The notes under the pieces are model-generated. The model was given only the letters and a program-made list of their open reading frames with translations. It searched no databases and was not told where the DNA came from. The translations under genes were made by a program, and so were the position numbers. Below are positions 1 to 4,866 of a stretch of 7,282 nt of DNA, in pieces. Position 1 is the stretch's first letter; each line of letters opens with the position of its first letter. The DNA is from UBA7692 sp964552715 (lineage in GTDB: Bacteria; Bacteroidota; Bacteroidia; Chitinophagales; LD1): positions 1 through 7,282 of the forward strand of contig CAZKHZ010000184.1 of the NCBI GenBank assembly GCA_964552715.1. Reading direction: 5' to 3'.

Positions 1-332
1 ATGCCCATTAAGGCATCAATTTTATTTTTCTTGAACAAAAACTGAATGCCTTTGCTCATCCCTTCGGCAACGCCACGACTGCGTTTGATGACAGCCGCAA
101 AATCAGCCTTTGCCTCGGTTACAATGATACCATAGTCGGCAGCGTGGTTCAGGTACTCAAATACTTGCGCGCTCTTTAAAAGTGCTTTAGTTGGAATGCA
201 TCCCCAGTTTAGACAAACGCCTCCTAGGCTTTCTTTTTCTACTACAGCTACTTTTAAACCCAATTGTGATGCGCGAATGGCTGCTACATATCCTCCAGGT
301 CCGCTTCCTATTACTATTAAATCGTAGTTCAT
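1..332 (-). CDS. lpdA: Dihydrolipoyl dehydrogenase (E3), N-terminal part, cut by the window edge
   Basis: This is the flavoprotein E3 subunit shared by the pyruvate and 2-oxoglutarate dehydrogenase complexes and, in many bacteria, the glycine cleavage system. It reoxidises dihydrolipoamide with FAD and passes electrons to NAD+ in the cytoplasm. The first 110 codons are visible; the rest lies left of position 1. Residues 4-18 form the FAD-binding Rossmann strand and glycine loop (LIVIGSGPGGYVAAI). Residues 38-53 hold the redox-active disulfide motif GGVCLNWGCIPTKALL, with its two cysteines five residues apart. Together these are diagnostic of E3 rather than glutathione or mercuric reductase, although the family is similar throughout. 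The ATG at 332-330 puts the Rossmann fold right at the N-terminus, as is usual. No Shine-Dalgarno site is visible, only an A/T-rich leader. I could not find a convincing promoter for it. It is divergent from the secretion genes and probably functionally unrelated to them. Confidence 0.96.
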   Translation of the reverse strand, partial: MNYDLIVIGSGPGGYVAAIRASQLGLKVAVVEKESLGGVCLNWGCIPTKALLKSAQVFEYLNHAADYGIIVTEAKADFAAVIKRSRGVAEGMSKGIQFLFKKNKIDALMG

Positions 333-502
333 GTTTTAAATTTTGCGGGTGCAAGTTATACCAATTGAATGTATATTTTACAGCCTTTGGTCTTTGTGGC
401 AAAATAGGTGTGATACTTGAAAAAAAGGACGAAGGCATGGCTTGTAAAATGGTTATATGTACTATAGTATCTTGTGACTTTGATGAAGCCTGATATGTTC
501 CC

Positions 503-649
503 TCCGTAACTTCACTCACGTCAACCCAAATTCATTTCACGCCCTCCGAAACTTCACTCACCTAGTCCGAAACTCATTTCATGTCATCCGAAACTCATTT
601 CATGTCATCCGAAACTTCATTCATCTCGTCTGAAATTCATTTCATGTCC
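503..649. repeat. 21-bp tandem repeat array, seven units, A-B-A-B-B-A-B
   Basis: Seven head-to-tail 21-bp units start at 503, 524, 545, 566, 587, 608 and 629. Units 566 and 587 are identical; the others match a neighbour of the same type at about 16-18 of 21 positions by hand alignment. Nearly all begin TCCGAAA or a close variant. Two subtypes alternate. Type A (503, 545, 608) continues CTTCACTCAC or similar. Type B (524, 566, 587, 629) continues with TCATTTCA. Type B units carry a small dyad, GAAACTCATTTC or GAAATTCATTTC, with arms of four to five bases. There are no spacers, and no frame is open across the whole array. The function is unknown. It could be a minisatellite, an array of protein-binding sites, or a decayed element. 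Confidence 0.9.
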
Positions 650-679
650 TTCTCTTAGTACACCCATCTCACGGGATTC

Positions 680-763
680 AGAACGCGCGTCATACTAGCC
701 AGAATCACTGTCTTGGTGAGCAGAACCCTTCTCTTTGTGAATGGAATTCTTCACGCGCTTTCC
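680..763. repeat. Degenerate continuation of the 21-bp periodicity, four units
   Basis: Segments starting at 680, 701, 722 and 743 each open with AGAA or GGAA (AGAACG, AGAATC, AGAACC, GGAATT) at exact 21-bp steps. They also share weaker CTnTC and GTGA positions further in. The phase is displaced by 7 bp relative to the array at 503-649, and about 30 bp of unalignable sequence lies between them. The last unit resembles type A (GAATTCTTCACGCGC against GAAACTTCACTCACC, with one gap). I read it as an older, diverged part of the same tract, but similarity between units is low and chance contributes. Confidence 0.45.
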
Positions 764-797
764 TAAAAGCTCCTTACGAGAATCAAAACCATGAAAT

Positions 798-831
798 AGA
801 AGGTGCTAACAAGCTCCTTTTTTAATTTTTT
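798..831 (+). terminator. Terminator-like hairpin with T-rich tail, no plus-strand gene upstream
   Basis: Positions 800-807 (AAGGTGCT) pair with 812-819 (AGCTCCTT) around an AACA loop, with one internal T-T mismatch. An outer G-T wobble and an A-T pair could extend it to 798/821. A T-rich tail follows (TTTTTTAATTTTTT, 818-831). The tail is on the plus strand only; the reverse complement has no T-run after the stem, so it would stop rightward transcription. No plus-strand gene precedes it in the window. It therefore either insulates the downstream promoter from read-through, ends an unannotated transcript across the repeat array, or is fortuitous. The stem is short and mismatched. Confidence 0.5.
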
Positions 832-887
832 GAACCATTATCGCTACACTTAATACTGTAGCTACTAATAAACCTTACAAAACTTGA

Positions 888-918
888 TTTGGTAATTGCA
901 CCATTCCTTATACATTTG
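888..918 (+). promoter_or_regulatory. Bacteroidota-type promoter (TTTG, 19 bp, TACATTTG)
   Basis: TTTG at 888-891 and TACATTTG at 911-918 match the primary sigma factor consensus of Bacteroidota (-33 TTTG; -7 TAnnTTTG), and the 19-bp spacer (892-910) is the preferred length. Transcription would start near 922-926, giving a leader of roughly 11-15 nt before the ATG at 937. This is the best promoter I see in the window and would drive the three secretion-related genes together. A second TAnnTTTG match (923-930) has no properly spaced -33 box and sits too close to the start codon. Confidence 0.75.
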
Positions 919-936
919 CGCATATTTTTGAAAATT

Positions 937-3657
937 ATGCAGAAATCTTTCCACCCGTTCATCTGCGCGGTACTGTTTTTTACGATGTTTTCTTCGTTAA
1001 AAATTACCGCACAATGCGACCAACCTTTGGCGATAGGGGACTTCAGCACTACCATTCAGGGCAATCCTGTGGTAGTTGACGTTCAGAAGAACGATACAAC
1101 CAATGTTTTCGGGCAGCCCTTGAATGCTGTTTTGGAAACCCAAATTGTTACTCAGCCCGCAGTTGGTGCAGGAACAGTTTCGGTTCTAAACAACGACAGT
1201 GTGGTGTTTACACCCAATGCTAACTTTAGCGGTTTGGCATTCTTTACTTACCGAGTTTGTTTACCTCAGTGCAACGTGTGTTCTGCACCAGCCACTGTAG
1301 TAGTGTCGGTTGCTAAGTTTTGTCAGGCTCCAGTTGCTGTAAACGATATTTTTAATGTATATAACAACACCAACAATCGTTTGGATGTTGTTGCCAACGA
1401 TACACTCACTGCACAAATACCTGTTACAATATCAATAGTTTCTACGCCAAGCCCTGCGCATGGCACAGCTACGGTTTCGGGAAATCAAGTTACTTACCTG
1501 AACACAGATAACTTTACAGGCACAGTAGCTATACAATATTCAATTTGCTTCAATCGTCCTTTAGGCGATACCTGCCCTTCGTGCGATACTGCAACAGTAG
1601 AATTAAACATTATAGGAAATTGTGTGGCTCCTTCAGCCAGCGATGATGTTTTGCAAACTACACAAGGCGATAGAGACACAGTGAATGTAATTACTAATGA
1701 TGATTTCAATGGTTTTACATTAACAAGCATCACTATAGTGAAAGGTGCTAGTAATGGGCTTGCCACTTTGGTGAATAATAGAATTTTTTACCAGTCTAAT
1801 GTAACGTTTGCTGGCAACGATACAGTTACTTATGCAGTTTGCACTGCTTGCGGATGTGATACTGCGATATTGGTTATTGCTGTTGTTCCTGCTGTTTGTC
1901 AGCCGCCAATTGCAATTATTGATGTGGCACCAACAGGATACAGCGAAAATTGTCCTTTTACTTACCAAGTTCTAGCAAATGATATTAATCCGTTGAACTG
2001 CGGACCACTTAAATTGGTAGAAATTATTAGTGCGCCTCAATTTGGTACTGCGGTTATTGATACCACAATCCCTGCAATTGTTTACACAGGTCCGGGTTTC
2101 AACTTAGATACATTTGTTTCCATAACTTACCGTGTGTGTAATGATGCAGGATGCGATACCGCACAGCTTGCATTGTTTGTAGGTCCATTTGAGTGTAATG
2201 CTTATGTGCCAACACTTTTTAATGACCAAGGTCGTGTTTGCAATCGTGACACAATTATCTTGAATGTTTTGAAAAATGATTTCGACAGAGACTTTGGTCA
2301 AAAAGTAACATTGAAAAACATTGCAGGTTTAGGTGCGCATGGTGATGCTTATGTAATCAGTGACAGTTTGGTGATGTTTATTCCTTATGACACTTCGTAT
2401 GCAGGAACAGACTTTTTCTTCTACACTGCTTGCGATGATGGCAACCCTACCTTGTGCGATATTGCCCGTGTAGATTTAGAAATTTACAAATGCTACAATC
2501 CGCCTGTTATAAATGATAAAGGCAATCCCATTGATACTATCCGCGTTACTTTCCCTGAAGACAGCAGTGTTACCATTTGCTTCAATGTAACTGATATTGA
2601 CAACGACCCTACGCGTGTGGTTACTATTATAGGAAACACCATTCCTGTTACCACTACCGATACCTTGTTTTCAAACGATACAATTGTTTGCTTAAACATT
2701 GTGCCAATTCCTGATTGGAACGGCAGAGATACTTTTAGTGTAATTGTTTGTGATGTTACCAACCTTTGCGATACCGTTGTGGTGATTGTAAATGTTACTC
2801 CTGTAAGCGATGGTATTAAAGCGGTGGATGACAGTGTAACCTATGTTTTAGGCACTACTTTAGTAATCAACCAAACAGCTAATGATATTGATGATGACGG
2901 AACGGGCATTGTAACTACCTCGGTTTATGATGATGGAAAGAATAATGGCACTGCAACACTGAATAATAGTGGCAATATTACATATACTCCAAACAGCGGC
3001 TTTGCTGGAGTAGATACTTTCTACTATATTATATGTACTCCTGTCAATATTGTTCCGCAAACTTGCGACACCGGATTGGTTCAGGTTGTTGTTCCAGTTA
3101 ATGCAGTAGATGATAATGCAGAAACACCATCAGATGCTTCTGTAAATATTGATGTAAAACAAAATGATGCTATAGTAGCAGGTTCTTACTTCTCTATTTG
3201 CGGTGCACCTAAGCATGGCAGGGTTGAATTGACAGACACTTTTGCAGGTATCATCAGATATACTCCTACTGTTGGTTACGAAGGCGTTGATTCTTTCTGC
3301 TACACAGTTTGTGGTATTATTAATGGTGTAGCTATTTGCGATAATGCAACCGTGTATATAAAAGTTGCTCCGCTTCCTCCTTTGGATATTCCTGAAGGTT
3401 TCTCTCCTAATAATGACGGCATCAATGATAAGTTTGAAATCACAAACATTGATCGCTATCCGCTTTCACAATTTATTGTATTTAACCGTTGGGGTGATAT
3501 TGTGTGGCAGAATGATGGCGAAGGTTACAAAAATGATTTTGATGGAACTTGGCAGCAAAACAGTCAGCCTTTGCCAGATGCCACCTATTATTTTGTATTG
3601 AAGTTAAACGATAAGAAAACGAAAGACATAGTAGGATTCGTAGTCATCAACAGATAA
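937..3657 (+). CDS. Secreted multi-Ig-like-domain protein with type B T9SS sorting domain (gliding motility-associated C-terminal domain)
   Basis: This is a 906-aa surface or secreted protein, probably an adhesin or filament. Residues 1-26 are a Sec signal peptide with a hydrophobic core ending at TAQ. About eight tandem Ig-like repeats of roughly 90-105 aa follow, near residues 27-129, 130-229, 230-321, 322-420, 421-519, 520-626, 627-721 and 722-813. Most have the Big_9/cadherin-like pattern: VNDxF near the start, VxxND, GTA, YTPN or FAGxDTFxY, then a cysteine-bearing CDTA end strand. Residues 815-906 are a CHU_C-type sorting domain: FSPNNDGINDKF (822-833), FNRWGDIVW (849-857), FDGTW (868-872) and a terminal GFVVINR. 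This type B domain marks it as a T9SS cargo. The mature part has 32 cysteines, all outside the sorting domain. I chose ATG 937 because it begins the signal peptide; the in-frame TTG at 889 overlaps the promoter. The ligand is unknown. Confidence 0.93.
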   Translation: MQKSFHPFICAVLFFTMFSSLKITAQCDQPLAIGDFSTTIQGNPVVVDVQKNDTTNVFGQPLNAVLETQIVTQPAVGAGTVSVLNNDSVVFTPNANFSGLAFFTYRVCLPQCNVCSAPATVVVSVAKFCQAPVAVNDIFNVYNNTNNRLDVVANDTLTAQIPVTISIVSTPSPAHGTATVSGNQVTYLNTDNFTGTVAIQYSICFNRPLGDTCPSCDTATVELNIIGNCVAPSASDDVLQTTQGDRDTVNVITNDDFNGFTLTSITIVKGASNGLATLVNNRIFYQSNVTFAGNDTVTYAVCTACGCDTAILVIAVVPAVCQPPIAIIDVAPTGYSENCPFTYQVLANDINPLNCGPLKLVEIISAPQFGTAVIDTTIPAIVYTGPGFNLDTFVSITYRVCNDAGCDTAQLALFVGPFECNAYVPTLFNDQGRVCNRDTIILNVLKNDFDRDFGQKVTLKNIAGLGAHGDAYVISDSLVMFIPYDTSYAGTDFFFYTACDDGNPTLCDIARVDLEIYKCYNPPVINDKGNPIDTIRVTFPEDSSVTICFNVTDIDNDPTRVVTIIGNTIPVTTTDTLFSNDTIVCLNIVPIPDWNGRDTFSVIVCDVTNLCDTVVVIVNVTPVSDGIKAVDDSVTYVLGTTLVINQTANDIDDDGTGIVTTSVYDDGKNNGTATLNNSGNITYTPNSGFAGVDTFYYIICTPVNIVPQTCDTGLVQVVVPVNAVDDNAETPSDASVNIDVKQNDAIVAGSYFSICGAPKHGRVELTDTFAGIIRYTPTVGYEGVDSFCYTVCGIINGVAICDNATVYIKVAPLPPLDIPEGFSPNNDGINDKFEITNIDRYPLSQFIVFNRWGDIVWQNDGEGYKNDFDGTWQQNSQPLPDATYYFVLKLNDKKTKDIVGFVVINR

Positions 3658-3691
3658 GAAAATTTAAAACACTCAATTCATTCTTCAAAAT

Positions 3692-3794
3692 ATGAAATGT
3701 TCAAACAGCGTAATTTCAAACCAATTCGGGATGAATACCTTGGACATTCCATGTGGCATATCAAAAAAAATTATTTACACATGAAAAGAATATT
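3692..3794 (+). repeat. Intergenic leader copy 1, homologous to the leader at 4762-4866
   Basis: The 123-bp gap before the PorP/SprF gene resembles the 127-bp gap before the next gene. Blocks occur in the same order: ATGAAATG (3692-3699), AAACA, GATGAAT (3730-3736), ATTCCATG (3746-3753), AAATTATTTACAC (3768-3780), then the start ATGAAAAGAATATT (3781-3794). The last two blocks match the other copy at 24 of 27 positions. The distance from ATGAAATG to the start codon is 89 nt here and 91 nt there. Indels break the reading frame between copies, which points to similarity at the DNA or RNA level. The role is unknown; translation initiation, RNA processing or an internal promoter are possible. No TAnnTTTG box is present. 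Confidence 0.6.
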
Positions 3795-4725
3795 GACGCT
3801 TTTCGCTCTTGCAATGGTTTTAGTAGCAAACGCCCAGCAAGATGCAGAATACACCATGTACCGTTTCAACGGTTTGTATCTTAATCCTGCTTATGCGGGC
3901 AGTCGTGAGGTGATTAGCACCACGGCAATTTACAGACACCAATGGGTGAACGTGCCAAAGGCACCGCGCTCAGCATCTATTGCGGTGCATTCTCCTTTGC
4001 GCAACAATAATATTGCTTTGGGTATGATTTATACTCACGACCGCTTGGGTGTTGCCAATACAAACAACTTGATGTTGAATTTTGCATACCGTGTGCCGCT
4101 GGGTAAAAAGAAGAAAGTGAAAATGGCTTTCGGTATCGGAGCAGGTTTCACCAATTACAATGCCAACCTAAATGATGTGAAAACACAAACAGGTAACGAC
4201 CCGAGTTTTGCAGGTAACAATCTTAGCCTTTGGTTGCCAAATGTTTCAGCAGGTATCTATGTTTACAGCGAAAAGTTTTGGATAGGTGTTGCTGTGCCCA
4301 ACTTATTGCAAAGTGCTTTGGGCAGCAATTTTAAAATCTACGACACAGGCACAAGTGCTGCGCGCAGATATACACACATGAATGCAACAGCAGGATATGT
4401 TTTCAGCCTTGGAAGAAAGGTTAAGTTCATGCCTAGTATTTTGATGAAGTATGTTCCTAAATTTGCTCCTATTGATTTCGATTTCAATGTGGCTTTCATT
4501 TTTGTTGATAGAGTATGGATTGGTGCAGGCTATCGTTTGCAAGATTCATACAGCTTTATGGCTGCCGTAAACATTACCCGCCAATTGCGCATCGGTTATG
4601 CTTACGACCTTACGGTGTCTAAACTTTCTCCATATACATCAGGCACACACGAAGTGATGCTTGGTTATGATTTTGATTTCAAAGGCAGACGTGTAGTTAA
4701 CCCGCGCTCTGTTCGTTATTTCTAA
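3781..4725 (+). CDS. PorP/SprF family T9SS outer-membrane protein
   Basis: A 314-aa predicted outer-membrane beta-barrel of the PorP/SprF family, at the usual family length. Residues 1-18 or 19 are a signal peptide (MKRILTLFALAMVLVANA, cut before QQ). The family's N-terminal signature follows: a QDAEYTMYRFNGLYLNP stretch (20-36), YAG, then YRHQW (51-55) and a PRSASIAVHSPL segment. The rest alternates hydrophobic and polar residues like beta-strands, with HEVMLGYDF near the end and a short basic tail closing in RSVRYF. SprF of Flavobacterium johnsoniae is needed for secretion of the type B cargo SprB. A copy directly downstream of a type B cargo is therefore probably the dedicated partner of that protein. 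ATG 3781 begins the signal peptide and lies in a block conserved with the next gene's start. An in-frame ATG at 3697 would bury the signal peptide under 28 extra residues and is unlikely. It may be a paralogue rather than the core porP. Confidence 0.93.
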   Translation: MKRILTLFALAMVLVANAQQDAEYTMYRFNGLYLNPAYAGSREVISTTAIYRHQWVNVPKAPRSASIAVHSPLRNNNIALGMIYTHDRLGVANTNNLMLNFAYRVPLGKKKKVKMAFGIGAGFTNYNANLNDVKTQTGNDPSFAGNNLSLWLPNVSAGIYVYSEKFWIGVAVPNLLQSALGSNFKIYDTGTSAARRYTHMNATAGYVFSLGRKVKFMPSILMKYVPKFAPIDFDFNVAFIFVDRVWIGAGYRLQDSYSFMAAVNITRQLRIGYAYDLTVSKLSPYTSGTHEVMLGYDFDFKGRRVVNPRSVRYF

Positions 4726-4761
4726 TTTTTTTCGCAGAACTAAACCTAACATACAAAAGTG

Positions 4762-4866
4762 ATGAAATGAGCATAGAAACAATCATAACAGTAAAGATGA
4801 ATGTTCCTTTATGCGAATTCCATGCGACCTTTTAAAAACAAATTATATACGCATGAATAGAATATT
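4762..4866 (+). repeat. Intergenic leader copy 2, homologous to the leader at 3692-3794
   Basis: This is the second copy of the shared leader, in the 127-bp gap before the OmpA-family gene. The blocks in order are ATGAAATG (4762-4769), AAACA, GATGAAT (4796-4802), ATTCCATG (4817-4824), AAATTATATACGC (4840-4852) and the start ATGAATAGAATATT (4853-4866). Compared with copy 1 there is about a 5-nt insertion between GATGAAT and ATTCCATG and a 1-nt difference between ATTCCATG and the start codon. The strongest conservation spans the start codon itself, which also supports 4853 as the true start. Confidence 0.6.

Larger units (their letters stand above)
333..936. other. Divergent intergenic region (604 bp) without a credible protein gene
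   Basis: This region separates the starts of the divergent lpdA and the secreted Ig-repeat gene. Positions 333-502 are AT-rich and should hold the lpdA leader and promoter, but no clear TTTG / TAnnTTTG pair was found on the minus strand. Positions 503-763 are repetitive with a 21-bp period, 798-831 is a terminator-like hairpin, and 888-918 is a promoter; each is listed separately. The open frames crossing the region lack plausible starts or signal-like or conserved sequence, so I treat the region as non-coding. The length is large for a divergent promoter region, and most of the excess is the repeat tract. Confidence 0.8.

Noticed and set aside
333..400. lpdA promoter on the minus strand (TATAACTTG at 360-352)
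   Set aside because: It lacks the full TAnnTTTG pattern, and no TTTG lies at the proper distance upstream.
187..519. 110-codon minus-strand open frame and an overlapping plus-strand one at 191-493
   Set aside because: Both overlap the real lpdA start region in other frames; the sequence is low in family-like features and basic or cysteine-rich in a way typical of shadow frames.
503..649. CRISPR array
   Set aside because: Units are contiguous 21-bp repeats with no unique spacers, and there are no cas genes in the window.
494..766. Coding heptapeptide repeat (for example SETHFMS) in one plus-strand frame through the 21-bp array, including a 25-codon frame from ATG 581
   Set aside because: The frame is interrupted by stops at 563-565, 656-658 and 764-766, and there is no start for the long version. 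Because 21 is divisible by three, any stop-free unit stays open when repeated, so openness is weak evidence.
889..936. Longer start (TTG 889) for the Ig-repeat protein
   Set aside because: It overlaps the -33 promoter box and would place 16 residues ahead of a clean signal peptide beginning at ATG 937.
937..1017. Lipoprotein signal in the Ig-repeat protein (cysteine right after ITAQ)
   Set aside because: Gln before the cysteine does not fit a lipobox, which needs a small residue there; a standard signal peptidase cut near AQ is more likely.
3697..3780. Upstream in-frame ATG for the PorP/SprF gene
   Set aside because: It would put 28 residues in front of the signal peptide, and the start-codon block conserved with the next gene favours 3781.
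4762..4771. Link between the 21-bp array and the gene leaders through ATGAAATGAG (reverse complement of part of the B unit)
   Set aside because: A single 10-base AT-rich match is expected by chance in sequence of this composition.
4811..4852. Upstream in-frame ATG for the OmpA-family gene
   Set aside because: The signal peptide begins at 4853 and the conserved block surrounds that ATG.
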